Assembly: GCF_900111925.1 (NCBI RefSeq)
Contig: NZ_FOKA01000009.1
Coordinates: forward strand, 62,001 to 126,000
DNA: 64,000 nucleotides
DNA from: Cellulomonas marina
GTDB lineage: Bacteria > Actinomycetota > Actinomycetes > Actinomycetales > Cellulomonadaceae
Direction: 5' to 3'
Under the pieces are notes generated by a model. That model ran no database searches, had not been told where the DNA came from, and was given only the letters and a program-made list of their open reading frames with translations. Shown one piece after another: positions 9,349 to 19,926 of this stretch. The translations under genes and the position numbers were made by a program. Position 1 is the first letter of the stretch, and the number at the start of each line of letters is the position of its first letter.

Positions 9349-10019
9349 GCGGCACGGGCGGGGGGACGGACGAGCCTCGGGTCGGCGTCGAGGTCGGCGT
9401 CGGGCCCTGGCCCGGGGGCCCGGACGCCTGGCCCGACGACCCGCGCCTCGACCCGGTCCTGCTGGCCGAGGGGGACCGGCGCAACGTCGTCGACCGCTAC
9501 CGGTACTGGACGGTGGAGGCGGTGGTGGCCGACCTCGACCGGAGCCGGCACCCCTTCCACGTCGCCGTGGAGAACTGGCAGCACGACCTCAACATCGGCT
9601 CGGTGGTCCGCACGGCCAACGCGTTCAACGCGGCCGGGGTGCACGTGGTGGGCCGGCGGCGGTGGAACCGCCGCGGCGCCATGGTGACCGACCGCTACCT
9701 GCACGTGCACCACCACGCGACGGTGGCCGACCTCCTGTCGTGGGCGCGCACGGGCGAGCCGGGGGGCGCGCCGCTGCCGGTGCTGGGCCTGGACAACGTG
9801 CCGGGGTCGGTGCCGCTGGAGGGCCGGGCGCTGCCGCGCGCGTGCGTCCTGCTGCTCGGGCAGGAGTCCGCGGGCCTGTCCGCGGAGGCCGTCGCGGGCG
9901 CGGACGCCGTGCTCCGGATCGCGCAGTACGGCTCCACGCGCTCGCTGAACGCGGGCGCGGCCGCCGCGATCGCGATGCACGCCTGGGTCGTGCAGCACGC
10001 GGGACCGCCGCCGGCCTAG
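9345..10019 (+). CDS. TrmH/SpoU family RNA 2'-O-methyltransferase
   Basis: A 224-aa SPOUT methylase that moves a methyl group from SAM to the 2'-OH of tRNA or rRNA. The three family motifs are present: [21 protein letters not shown] (motif 1, catalytic Arg and Asn), [11 protein letters not shown] (motif 2) and [19 protein letters not shown] (motif 3, the SAM knot). The Gly/Thr-rich N-terminus has no recognisable RNA-binding domain. GTG 9345 overlaps the purT stop. The exact target nucleotide is not predictable. Confidence 0.9.
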   Translation: MSGTGGGTDEPRVGVEVGVGPWPGGPDAWPDDPRLDPVLLAEGDRRNVVDRYRYWTVEAVVADLDRSRHPFHVAVENWQHDLNIGSVVRTANAFNAAGVHVVGRRRWNRRGAMVTDRYLHVHHHATVADLLSWARTGEPGGAPLPVLGLDNVPGSVPLEGRALPRACVLLLGQESAGLSAEAVAGADAVLRIAQYGSTRSLNAGAAAAIAMHAWVVQHAGPPPA

Positions 10020-10044
10020 GCGCCCGGCCGTCGTCGGTGCGGGC

Positions 10045-11252
10045 TCAGCGGGCGTGCATCTCCCGCTCCTCGCCCGACGACCACTGCGCGACGAGCAGCG
10101 TGGCGTCGTCCTGGAGCCGGCCCTCCTGGTGGCGGAGCACGGCGTGCACCACCTGCCGGAGCGTCTCGGGGGCGGGCTCGCCGTTGGCCGCCGACCGCGC
10201 GAGCTGGTCGACGAGCCGGTCCACGCCGAAGAAGGTGCCGTCGGGCCCGCGCGCCTCGGTGATCCCGTCGGTGTGCAGGACCAGCCAGTCGTCGGGCTGC
10301 AGCCACTCCTCGGCCACCTCCAGCTCCCCGTGGCCCAGCCCGAGGACGATGCGGCGGCCGCCCTCCAGGCGCTTGACCACCTTGCGGTCGCGCATGAGCA
10401 GCGGGGCCGGGTGGCCGGCGTTGACGTACCGCAGGCGCCCGCTGGGCAGGTCGAGCTCGGCGAGGACGGCGGTCACGAACGTCTCGCCGTGCCACTGCTC
10501 CTGCAGGGCCTCCTCGATCCCCGTGACGGTCTCGTACAGGGTCCGGCCCTCGCGGCGCGCGTTGCGCAGGGCGGCGACCGCGACCGAGACCGCCAGCGTC
10601 GCCTGCAGGTCGTGGCCGGCCGCGTCCAGCACCGCCAGGTAGGCCGTCCGGTCCTGCACGGCGTAGTCGAAGGCGTCCGCGGCGACCTCGTAGCAGGGCT
10701 CCAGCAGCCCGGACACGACGAGCCCCGGGCAGCCGAAGGTCAGGGGTGGCAGGAGCCCCGACAGCAGCTCGGTGGCCACGGACCGGTGCCGGCGGCGCCC
10801 GACGACGTCCAGCGTGTCCCCGTACGGGTTCTTGGCGGCCAGGAGGTGCCCGACGAGGTGCGCGAGCAGCGCGGACCGGTCGCGGACGTCCGGGTCGTCG
10901 GGGGAGTCTCCCGCCGCCAGCTCGTACTGGACCACCCCGAACCGGTGCACCCCGTCGAGCAGGGGGAGCCACAGCACGGGCGGCTCGCCGGGTGCGGGCA
11001 CGGGAGTGACACGGCGGAAGGCCCGCCCGGCGAGCGTGCCGTCGAATCCCACCGGCTCCGCGGGCGGCAGCTCCGTGGTCGGCACGGGCACGAGCAGGCG
11101 CTGCTCGAAGTCGGTCACCCACAGCCGAGCCCGCCAGCCGAGCAGCCGCGCCGCGTCGTCGGCCACCCGCGCGACGTCGTCGGGGTGGCGAGGTGGACCT
11201 CGTCGAGGAACGTGCGCAGCACCCGCAGGGTGAGGGTGTCGTCGCTCGTCAT
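10045..11252 (-). pseudogene. GAF-linked SpoIIE-type serine phosphatase, one frame break
   Basis: A PP2C-like phosphatase of the RsbU/SpoIIE group that dephosphorylates STAS anti-anti-sigma proteins; about 402 aa if one base is restored. A GAF-like domain (WVTDFEQRLLVPVP to FGVVQYELAAG) precedes the phosphatase domain, which has VLDAAGHDLQATLAV, NAGHPAPLL, LHTDGITEARGPDG and the final DDATLLVAQW. ATG 11252 with TACGGT 6 nt upstream gives MTSDDTLTLRVLRTF and then loses frame in the G run at 11182-11185. One extra G joins it to PDDVARVADDAARLLG. The two STAS proteins at 15013 and 15513 are plausible substrates. A shorter product from an internal GTG is possible if the break is real. Confidence 0.82.
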
Positions 11253-11258
11253 CCCGCC

Positions 11259-11264
11259 ACCGTA
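11259..11264 (-). promoter_or_regulatory. leaderless -10 element of the SpoIIE-type gene
   Basis: TACGGT on the minus strand, 6 nt before ATG 11252. It supports the upstream start, which is separated from the main frame by the break at 11182-11185. Confidence 0.55.
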
Positions 11265-11315
11265 GGGGGGCCGAGGTCGCGCCACCCGCCGGGGCGGCGG
11301 GACCTCCGGTGCGCG

Positions 11316-13772
11316 CTACCCGGCGGAGGCGCCGCGCAGCGCGTCGACCTCGACCTCGACGCCGAGCGGCAGCACGACGACGGCGGCGCGGCGGCCGACG
11401 ACGACCCGGTGCTCCCCCGCCGCCCGGGCGTGCTGCGCCCGCAGGGCGGCCCCCCGCACGCGCGCCCGTCCCTCGTCGTCCCGGTCCCAGCTCACCCGGA
11501 CCTCCACGCCCGGCCGGGCGACGAGGCCCCGCACCGCGCCGGCGCGCAGCGCGGCCGGCACCGCGGGCAGCAGCTCGACCTCCCCGCGGTGCGACTGCAG
11601 GAGCGCCTCGGCCAGGGCGGCGGTGACGCCGAGGTTGCCGTCGAGCTGGAACGGCGGGTGCGCCGCGAGCAGGTCCGGGTAGAGCCCGCCGCTCGTGCCG
11701 CCGCGGTCGGTCGTCATGTCGCGCAGCACGAGGCGCAGGAGACGGTCGACCGCCGCCGGCTGCCGCAGGCGGGCCCGCAGCGCCAGCTTCCACGCCAGCG
11801 ACCAGCCCGTCGCCTCGTCGCCGCGCTCGTCGAGGAACCGCTCCGCCGCGGCCAGCCACGCCGGAGCCGGGAGCTCCGTGGGGCTGCCGGGGAACAGGTC
11901 CACCAGCGGGGACAGGTGCCGGTGGTGCGGGTCGACCTGCTCGTGGTCGCCGGCCCACTCCGCGAGGGCCCCGGACCGGCCGGCGGCGGGCCGGCGCAGC
12001 GCGGGCAGGACCGCGCGCGCACGGCGCACGACGGGGTCGTCGTCGGACGTCCCGCGCCGGTCGGCCTCCCGCAGGACGAGCTGCAGGTGGCCGCGCACGA
12101 GGTCGAGGTCGACCGCGGACGAGGCGGCGACGGAGGCGACCCGACCGTCGGCGGTGCGCAGGTCGTTCTCCGGCGAGGTGGACGGGTTGGTGCCCCACAG
12201 CCCGTCGGCGTCGCGCACCAGCAGGTCCAGGGCGAAGGCGGCCGCCCCGCGCAGCACGTCCGCCATGTCGTCGAGGAGGGCGTCGTCGGGCGCGAAGGAG
12301 GCGTGGTCCGCCACGTGCCGCACGAGCCACAACCCCGCCAGGGGCCACGCCGCCCACTTGGGGTCGTGGCGCCCGTGGCCGGTGGGCAGCGTGTACGCCC
12401 AGGCGTCGCTGTTGTGGTGGGCCGCCCAGCCGCCGGCGCCGTACAGGCGCCGGGCGGTGCGCGCTCCGGTGACCGCCATCGCCCGGACGAGGTCCAGCAG
12501 CGGCTCCTCCGTCTCGGCGAGGTTCGTCGGGCCCGCCGGCCAGTACGCCATCTGGACGTTGATGTTCGTCGTGTAGTTCGAGCTCCACGGCGGCTGCAGC
12601 TCCCGGTTCCAGATGCCCTGCAGGGTGGCGGGCAGCGTGCCGGGGCGCGAGGAGCAGATCAGCAGGTAGCGCCCGAGGTGGAAGAGGGTCGCGAGCAGCG
12701 TCGGGTCCTGCGCGGGGTCGGCCCCGTCGGGGCCGTTCACGGCCAGCAGCCGCTCCGCGGTGTCGCCGCCGGTGACGGCGTCGTCGAGCGTGAGCTCGGC
12801 CCGGCCGTAGAGCGCGTCGTGGTCGTGGAGCTGGGCGCGGCGGACCGCGGGGACCCCGGCCGCCAGCGCGGCGTCGACCCGGTCGCGGGCTGTGGCCGCC
12901 GCGTCCCGGGCGTCGCCGCGCGGCGTCTGCAGGGGGCCGGCGGAGGTGGTGGCCGTGGCCAGGACGACGACGAGCCGCGTGGCGCCGGCGACGACGAGGC
13001 GGCCGTCGTCGTCGCGCCGCGCGGTGCCGTCGTGCTGCAGGCGGGCGACGAGGGCGCCGCGCAGGGAGGCGCCGGGGCGGTCGTCGTAGCGGACCGGGTC
13101 GGGCACGTCGTCGTGCGTCGGCGCCACGTCGGCGGGCAGCTGGAGGTGGAGCACGAGCCCGTCGGCGCCGTCCGTCGCCCCCAGCACGCGCAGCGGGCTG
13201 GACACGGACAGGCGCACGTCCTGCGGCGCGCGGGTGGCCACCTCGTGGACGAGCACGCGGTGGGGGGCGCTCACCCAGGTGCGGTGCGCGACGGCGGGGT
13301 CGTCGGCGGGTCCCTCGGCGGTCAGGTGCGTGGCGGTGCGCAGGTCGAGGGTCCGTCGCACGGCGGGACCCGGCGTCAGGCTCTCCGGCGCACCCAGCAC
13401 CTCGACGACGAGGTCGGCGAACGGCAGGTAGGCCTGGCTGTGGCGGTGCTGCAGGGCGCGCAGCGCGTCCGTCGCGGCGACGAGGTCACCGGCGTCGACC
13501 AGCGCCCGCGTGCGCGCCAGGACCGCCGCGGCCTCGTCGGGCGTGGGCAGCCCGGGCTCGTCCTGGGACGCGGGGCTGCCGGACCACGCGGTGTCGTCGT
13601 TGAGCGCGAGCGTCAGGTGGCGCGCGTCGCCGAGCACCATGGCACCCAGGGACCCGTTGCCGAGGGGGAAGGCCTCCTCGAAGGCCCGCGCGGGGAAGGT
13701 GTGGACCAGCACGTGCGGCCCGGCCGGCAGCGGCGGCAGGTCCAGCGGGCTGACGTCGGCGTCGGCGGTCAC
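11316..13772 (-). CDS. glycoside hydrolase family 95 alpha-L-fucosidase
   Basis: An inverting GH95 glycosidase of 818 aa, normally acting on alpha-1,2-fucosyl (or alpha-L-galactosyl) groups. The N-terminal beta-sandwich begins with PLGNGSLGAMV and LNDDTAWSG. The (alpha/alpha)6 barrel holds LQGIWN, the Asn pair in NYTTNINVQMAYWPAGPTNL, HHNSDAWAYT, the general-acid Glu in NPSTSPEND and the Asp in QLDGNLGVTAAL. These match the catalytic set known for Bifidobacterium AfcA. The C-terminal beta domain is short and Arg/Val-rich. No signal peptide is visible, so cytosolic action on imported oligosaccharides is likely. GTG 13772 is chosen because TAGCGT is 7 nt upstream; GTG 13781 overlaps that hexamer. 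Confidence 0.9.
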   Translation of the reverse strand: MTADADVSPLDLPPLPAGPHVLVHTFPARAFEEAFPLGNGSLGAMVLGDARHLTLALNDDTAWSGSPASQDEPGLPTPDEAAAVLARTRALVDAGDLVAATDALRALQHRHSQAYLPFADLVVEVLGAPESLTPGPAVRRTLDLRTATHLTAEGPADDPAVAHRTWVSAPHRVLVHEVATRAPQDVRLSVSSPLRVLGATDGADGLVLHLQLPADVAPTHDDVPDPVRYDDRPGASLRGALVARLQHDGTARRDDDGRLVVAGATRLVVVLATATTSAGPLQTPRGDARDAAATARDRVDAALAAGVPAVRRAQLHDHDALYGRAELTLDDAVTGGDTAERLLAVNGPDGADPAQDPTLLATLFHLGRYLLICSSRPGTLPATLQGIWNRELQPPWSSNYTTNINVQMAYWPAGPTNLAETEEPLLDLVRAMAVTGARTARRLYGAGGWAAHHNSDAWAYTLPTGHGRHDPKWAAWPLAGLWLVRHVADHASFAPDDALLDDMADVLRGAAAFALDLLVRDADGLWGTNPSTSPENDLRTADGRVASVAASSAVDLDLVRGHLQLVLREADRRGTSDDDPVVRRARAVLPALRRPAAGRSGALAEWAGDHEQVDPHHRHLSPLVDLFPGSPTELPAPAWLAAAERFLDERGDEATGWSLAWKLALRARLRQPAAVDRLLRLVLRDMTTDRGGTSGGLYPDLLAAHPPFQLDGNLGVTAALAEALLQSHRGEVELLPAVPAALRAGAVRGLVARPGVEVRVSWDRDDEGRARVRGAALRAQHARAAGEHRVVVGRRAAVVVLPLGVEVEVDALRGASAG

Positions 13773-13779
13773 GGGCAGC

Positions 13780-13785
13780 ACGCTA
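13780..13785 (-). promoter_or_regulatory. leaderless -10 element of the GH95 gene
   Basis: TAGCGT on the minus strand, 7 nt before GTG 13772. Confidence 0.55.
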
Positions 13786-13915
13786 CGACGGCCCGACCGC
13801 TGGGCAGGACGTCCCGGTCACCTCCGCACGGGACGTGCCAGACTCGGGGGCAGACCGGTCGGCGGACCGCCGCGCCGGAGCCACCCCCACCACCGACACG
13901 CAGGAGATGCCCGCG

Positions 13916-14938
<1,023 letters not shown>

Positions 14939-14960
14939 CCACCGCCGCCCGGCTCGACGA

Positions 14961-14996
14961 CGGAAGCCCGGTCCCCCGAGGGGGACCGGGCTTCCG
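14961..14996. terminator. strong hairpin terminator after fbaA
   Basis: A perfect 16-bp stem (14961-14976 with 14981-14996) closed by a 4-nt loop CGAG, lying between two convergent genes (fbaA ends 14938, STAS ends 15013). No T-run follows, as is usual in high-GC actinobacteria; it should work in both directions. Confidence 0.85.
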
Positions 14997-15012
14997 GCGT
15001 GCATGCGTCGGG

Positions 15013-15411
15013 TCAGCCGACGGGCGAGCTCTCCGCGCCGCTGGCCGGCTCGTCGACGACGTCGAGCAGCTCGCCGATCTTCGTGACGTCGAGCAGGAAC
15101 CGCACCGTCGGCGGGACGCGCAGCAGGCGCACGCGGTGCTTGCTGCGCATGGAGAGGCGCGCGAGGAACGCGACGCCGGAGGAGTCCATGAAGGTGACGT
15201 GGTGGGCGTCCACCTCGACGGGGAGGCCGCGCTCCTCCGCCTCGGCCGTGGCCTCGCCCAGCTCGGGGCTGAGGTCCGCGTCGATCTCGCCCGACAGGAC
15301 GATGACCGTCCGGTCCTGCTCGGTGATGACGTGCACCGACCCCGGCTCACCCACCGTGACGTCCGAGCCGTCCGGTGCGCCGTTCCCCGGCTGCGTGCTG
15401 CTGTCTGACAT
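15013..15411 (-). CDS. STAS domain anti-sigma factor antagonist
   Basis: A 132-aa anti-anti-sigma protein of the SpoIIAA/RsbV type. After a flexible N-terminus comes VHVITEQDRTVIVLSGEID, then the phosphorylation site in VTFMDSSGVAFLARL (Ser of DSSG) and the LLDVTKIGELLDV helix. Unphosphorylated protein would bind an anti-sigma kinase and free its sigma factor; the SpoIIE-type phosphatase at 10045-11252 is a candidate reactivator. ATG 15411 has only a weak GGAACGGAC ribosome site. A four-copy 12-bp tandem repeat lies 15-62 bp upstream. No partner kinase or sigma factor is encoded here. Confidence 0.88.
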   Translation of the reverse strand: MSDSSTQPGNGAPDGSDVTVGEPGSVHVITEQDRTVIVLSGEIDADLSPELGEATAEAEERGLPVEVDAHHVTFMDSSGVAFLARLSMRSKHRVRLLRVPPTVRFLLDVTKIGELLDVVDEPASGAESSPVG

Positions 15412-15425
15412 GACGTCCGTTCCGT

Positions 15426-15473
15426 GGGGCTCTGTGCGGGGCTCTGTGCGGGGCTCTGTGCGGGGCTCTGTGC
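15426..15473. repeat. 12-bp tandem repeat, four copies, upstream of the STAS gene
   Basis: Four exact copies of GGGGCTCTGTGC in direct succession in the 101-bp space between two STAS genes. Both genes read leftward, so the repeat lies in the upstream region of the 15013-15411 gene. Confidence 0.9.
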
Positions 15474-15512
15474 GGGTGCGTGGCGGTGGTGCCTGCGTGG
15501 CAACCTACGGGA

Positions 15513-15941
15513 TCACGGGTGGGGCCGGTCAACACCCGCGGGTGCGGCGTCGGCCTGCGGCGCGACGACGTCCTCCTCGACGGGCGTCCCCCCGGGCGGC
15601 GTCCCGTCGTCGGGCGTCTCGGGGCAGCGGTGCTGCGTGTCGAGCCGGAACATGTCGAGCACGCCGCAGATCTCGAGCACGAAGAGGTCCCGCGCCGCGG
15701 CGCCGCGCAGCACGGTGGCGGCCCCGCGCCGCCGGCCGCCGTCCGCCAGGGAGATGAGGAACGCGGCTCCGGTGGAGTCGAGGAACGTCACACCGCACAT
15801 GTCGACGACGAGGAGCTGACGCCGCAGGGACCCGACGCGGGCCGTCACCTCGGGGAACTGGTCGCGCTGGCCGAGGTCGAGGTCTCCGGTGACCGTCAGC
15901 GTCGTCGTCGTCGGCGACGTCGAGATCTGGATCACGCGCAC
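15513..15941 (-). CDS. STAS domain protein, second copy
   Basis: A second STAS-fold protein of about 142 aa. The domain starts at VRVIQISTSPTTTTLTVTGD, has the phosphorylatable serine motif VTFLDSTGAAFLISLADGG, and continues to FVLEICGVLDMFRLD. An acidic, Pro-rich tail (about 40 aa) is unlike the usual family end and its role is unknown. The start is uncertain: GTG 15941 and GTG 15935 both fit the domain, and no -10 or ribosome site decides between them. It lies 101 bp upstream of the other STAS gene on the same strand. Confidence 0.8.
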   Translation of the reverse strand: MRVIQISTSPTTTTLTVTGDLDLGQRDQFPEVTARVGSLRRQLLVVDMCGVTFLDSTGAAFLISLADGGRRRGAATVLRGAAARDLFVLEICGVLDMFRLDTQHRCPETPDDGTPPGGTPVEEDVVAPQADAAPAGVDRPHP

Positions 15942-16081
15942 GTCCCGGGCTCGGCAGGGCCGGGACGTCAGGGAGGGCCCGGCGCCGGCGGTCGGGCCTC
16001 CGGCGCCCGTCAGCGTACGAGCGGCCCCCGGGGTCCGCACGTGCAGGGGCGCCGCCCGGGGCGGCGTCACCCGTGCGCGGT

Positions 16082-16101
16082 ACGGGAGCGGCGTCTCCCG
16101 T
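16082..16101. promoter_or_regulatory. inverted repeat upstream of the DUF3151 -10
   Basis: ACGGGAG at 16082-16088 and CTCCCGT at 16095-16101 form a perfect 7-bp inverted repeat with a 6-bp centre, ending 6 bp before the TACCGT hexamer. It could be an operator. No regulator is assigned. Confidence 0.35.
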
Positions 16102-16107
16102 CCGCAG

Positions 16108-16113
16108 TACCGT
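16108..16113 (+). promoter_or_regulatory. leaderless -10 element of the DUF3151 gene
   Basis: TACCGT, 7 nt before ATG 16121. Confidence 0.6.
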
Positions 16114-16120
16114 CGCACCC

Positions 16121-16546
16121 ATGAGCCACGACAACCTCCTGGGCGGTCCCGCGCCCACGCTCCTGCCCGCCGAAGGACCTGACGCGACGGCCCGCGCGGC
16201 GCTGGCCGCGGGCGACGACGCCCGTGCCGCCGCCCGGACGGCGCCCTCGGCGAGCCTGCCGTGGGCGCTGCTGGCCGAGCAGGCCCTGGCCACGGACGCC
16301 GTGGCCGCCTACGCCTTCGCCCGCACCGGCTACCACCGCGGGCTGGACGCCCTGCGCCGCGCAGGCTGGCGCGGCCAGGGCCCGGTGCCCGCCGCCCACG
16401 AGCCCAACCAGGGTTTCCTGCGCGCCCTGCTGGCGCTCGCGCAGGCCGCCGAGGCCATCGGCGAGGACGACGAGGCGACCCGTTGCCGGACGTTCCTCGT
16501 CGACAGCGGCACGAGCGCGGACGAGGTGATGGCCCTGCGCGGCTGA
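16121..16546 (+). CDS. DUF3151 domain-containing protein
   Basis: A 141-aa helical protein matching the DUF3151 family, which in actinobacteria usually sits between the aldolase gene and purA, as here. Typical family features are [32 protein letters not shown], the [17 protein letters not shown] segment and a C-terminal CRTFLVDSG. The function is unknown. It looks TPR-like but no clear repeat is seen. It is soluble, with no signal peptide. It is probably a single-gene transcript, since purA has its own promoter 50 bp downstream. Confidence 0.85.
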   Translation: MSHDNLLGGPAPTLLPAEGPDATARAALAAGDDARAAARTAPSASLPWALLAEQALATDAVAAYAFARTGYHRGLDALRRAGWRGQGPVPAAHEPNQGFLRALLALAQAAEAIGEDDEATRCRTFLVDSGTSADEVMALRG

Positions 16547-16596
16547 CGGGCCGGGGCCCAGCCGGCGGGGGCCCAGGACGCCGACGGGCCGTTCGG

Positions 16597-16602
16597 TAGC
16601 AT
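16597..16602 (+). promoter_or_regulatory. -10 element of purA
   Basis: TAGCAT, giving a predicted start near 16609 and so an unusually long 5' leader of about 110 nt before purA. Confidence 0.5.
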
Positions 16603-16610
16603 GGCTGGGC

Positions 16611-16632
16611 GCGGGGGCGAGCACGCCCCCGC
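16611..16632 (+). promoter_or_regulatory. hairpin at the start of the purA leader
   Basis: A perfect 9-bp stem (GCGGGGGCG at 16611-16619, CGCCCCCGC at 16624-16632) with loop AGCA, placed within a few nt of the predicted transcript start. It may stabilise the mRNA or form part of a regulatory leader; no known riboswitch was recognised. Confidence 0.45.
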
Positions 16633-16717
16633 TGCCCGGGACCAGCGGCGTGACGCCGCCCGCGAGGGCAGGACGCGCAGACGCGAGACCATCCGCAGAC
16701 CCGGAAGTGGTGAGGAC

Positions 16718-18001
<1,284 letters not shown>

Positions 18002-18186
18002 CGACCAGCCTGGGGGGCGCCCCGCTGCACGACGACCGCCGTCAGGTCGGTGTCCGCCCAGGTGGTGTGCTGCTCGCCGACGACCCACGTCCGGGACGTC
18101 GACACGCACCCTCTCGTCCTCGTCGCCCGCGGACGGAGCTCGTGGTCCTGCGCGGACGGCGGGACGGGGGTGTCGGGGGGCCCCGC

Positions 18187-18192
18187 TAGGCT
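18187..18192 (+). promoter_or_regulatory. -10 element of purD
   Basis: TAGGCT, 8 nt before GTG 18201. Confidence 0.55.
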
Positions 18193-18200
18193 CCGGCGGC

Positions 18201-19469
18201 GTGAGGATCCTCGTCGTCGGCACCGGCGCCCGCGAGCACGCGCTCGTCCGCGCGCTGCACCAGGACCCGGCCGTCACGGCCCTGCACGCCGCCCCGGGCA
18301 ACCCGGGGATCGGCGCGCTGGCCACGCTGCACGCGGTCGACCCGCTCGACGGGGAGGCCGTCGCGGCCCTGGCGGCGCGGCTCGGGGTGGACCTCGTCGT
18401 CGTGGGGCCCGAGGCGCCCCTGGTCGCCGGCGTCGCGGACGCGGTGCGCGCCGCCGGGATCGCCGCCTTCGGCCCCTCGGCCGCGGCCGCGCAGCTCGAG
18501 GGCTCCAAGGCGTTCGCCAAGGACGTCATGGCGGCCGCCGGCGTCCCCACGGCCGAGGCCCGCGTGGCGCTCGACGAGGCGGAGGTCGCCGCCGCGCTCG
18601 ACGCGTTCGGCCCGCCCTACGTCGTCAAGGACGACGGGCTCGCGGCCGGCAAGGGCGTCGTCGTCACCGACGACCGCGACGAGGCCCTGGCGCATGCCGC
18701 CGCGTGCCTCGCCAAGCCCGGGGGCCGTGTCGTCGTCGAGGAGTACCTCGACGGCCCCGAGATCTCGCTGTTCGTCCTGTCCGACGGGACCGACGTCGTG
18801 CCCCTGGTCCCGGCGCAGGACTTCAAGCGCGCGCACGACCAGGACGCCGGCCCGAACACGGGCGGCATGGGCGCCTACTCGCCGCTGCCGTGGGCGCCGG
18901 CCACGCTCGTCGACGACGTCGTCCGCGAGGTCGCGCGCCCGACGGTCGCGGAGATGGCCCGCCGCGGCACCCCCTTCTCCGGGGTCCTGTACTGCGGCCT
19001 CGCCCTGACGTGGCGGGGGGTGCGCGTCATCGAGTTCAACGCCCGGTTCGGCGACCCCGAGACGCAGGTGGTGCTGGCCCGGCTCGCCACGCCGCTGGCC
19101 GGCGTCCTGCAGGCGTCCGCGACGGGCACGCTCGCCGCGCTCCCGCCCCTGGAGTGGCGCGACGAGGCGGCGGTCACCGTGGTCGTCGCCGCGCACGGGT
19201 ACCCGGGCACGGTCCGGTCCGGGGACGCGATCACGGGGCTCGACGAGGCGGCGGCGGTGCCGGGCGTGCACGTCCTCCACGCCGGCACGGCACAGGCGGA
19301 CGACGCGACCCTCGTCGCCGCGGGCGGGCGCGTCCTGTCCGTCGTCGGCGTCGGGGTGGACCTGGCCGGTGCGCGGGAGGCCGCCTACGCCGGGGTCGAG
19401 AGGGTCGGCCTGCCCGGGTCGCACCACCGGACGGACATCGCGCTGACGGCGGCGGCGTCGCAGGATTGA
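18201..19469 (+). CDS. purD: phosphoribosylamine-glycine ligase
   Basis: PurD makes GAR from phosphoribosylamine, glycine and ATP, the second step of purine synthesis. It is 422 aa with the N-terminal [21 protein letters not shown], the ATP-grasp parts [16 protein letters not shown] and [35 protein letters not shown] and the metal-site [13 protein letters not shown]. It precedes an unknown small gene and purC on the same strand. The GTG start is supported by TAGGCT 8 nt upstream. Confidence 0.96.
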   Translation: MRILVVGTGAREHALVRALHQDPAVTALHAAPGNPGIGALATLHAVDPLDGEAVAALAARLGVDLVVVGPEAPLVAGVADAVRAAGIAAFGPSAAAAQLEGSKAFAKDVMAAAGVPTAEARVALDEAEVAAALDAFGPPYVVKDDGLAAGKGVVVTDDRDEALAHAAACLAKPGGRVVVEEYLDGPEISLFVLSDGTDVVPLVPAQDFKRAHDQDAGPNTGGMGAYSPLPWAPATLVDDVVREVARPTVAEMARRGTPFSGVLYCGLALTWRGVRVIEFNARFGDPETQVVLARLATPLAGVLQASATGTLAALPPLEWRDEAAVTVVVAAHGYPGTVRSGDAITGLDEAAAVPGVHVLHAGTAQADDATLVAAGGRVLSVVGVGVDLAGAREAAYAGVERVGLPGSHHRTDIALTAAASQD

Positions 19470-19518
19470 CGGCGGTCGGGCCGCGACGGCGCCCGGCCAC
19501 GGACGGAGGGGGAGGGTC

Positions 19519-19926
19519 GTGAGCGGCTCCGAGACGTTGACGTACGGCGGCGGCGAGTGGGGCGGGGACCCCGCGGACGAGCCGAGCCTGACCATCGAGG
19601 TGCACGAGAGCGACCTCGCGACCGTGACCTACCGGCCCGCGCCCGAGGGGCTGGGCCGCTTCTACCTCGGCTACCAGCCGCGCGACTACTACGACGACCC
19701 GGCGGAGAGCGAGCCGGTGGACCTCGCGGGCGAGGCCGAGGCCTTCGCCGCCTGGGCCGCCGAGGTCGGGCACGACGACGTGCAGCCGGGCGAGGTGCGC
19801 GCGCTCCTCGCCGAGGAGGGCGTCGAGGACCCGCAGGACGTCTTCGTCGAGGAGACCGTCGAGCGGCTGCTGCGCCTCGTCGGGCTGCCCGTGCCCGACG
19901 CGCTGCACGACGCGGACCTGGGGTGA
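19519..19926 (+). CDS. hypothetical protein between purD and purC
   Basis: A 135-aa acidic protein (pI clearly low, very rich in Glu and Asp) that I do not recognise. It has Tyr-rich segments (GRFYLGYQPRDYYDDP) and ends in helices VRALLAEEGVEDPQDVFVEE and VERLLRLVGLPVPDALHDAD. It has no cysteine, signal peptide or TM segment. GTG 19519 has GGAGGG 3-8 nt upstream. Its stop overlaps the purC start as GTGA, so it is translationally coupled to purC. The coupling suggests a link to purine synthesis, but that is inference from position only. Confidence 0.75.
   Translation: MSGSETLTYGGGEWGGDPADEPSLTIEVHESDLATVTYRPAPEGLGRFYLGYQPRDYYDDPAESEPVDLAGEAEAFAAWAAEVGHDDVQPGEVRALLAEEGVEDPQDVFVEETVERLLRLVGLPVPDALHDADLG

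Noticed and set aside
15426-15473. CRISPR-like or coding interpretation of the tandem repeat
   Set aside because: Units are contiguous with no spacers, and the HRAP or LCAG readings have no start signals.
18050-18190. Possible small gene with a Cys-Cys pair between purA and purD
   Set aside because: Its reading continues out of frame into purD, it has no ribosome site or -10 element, and no other leader-peptide feature.
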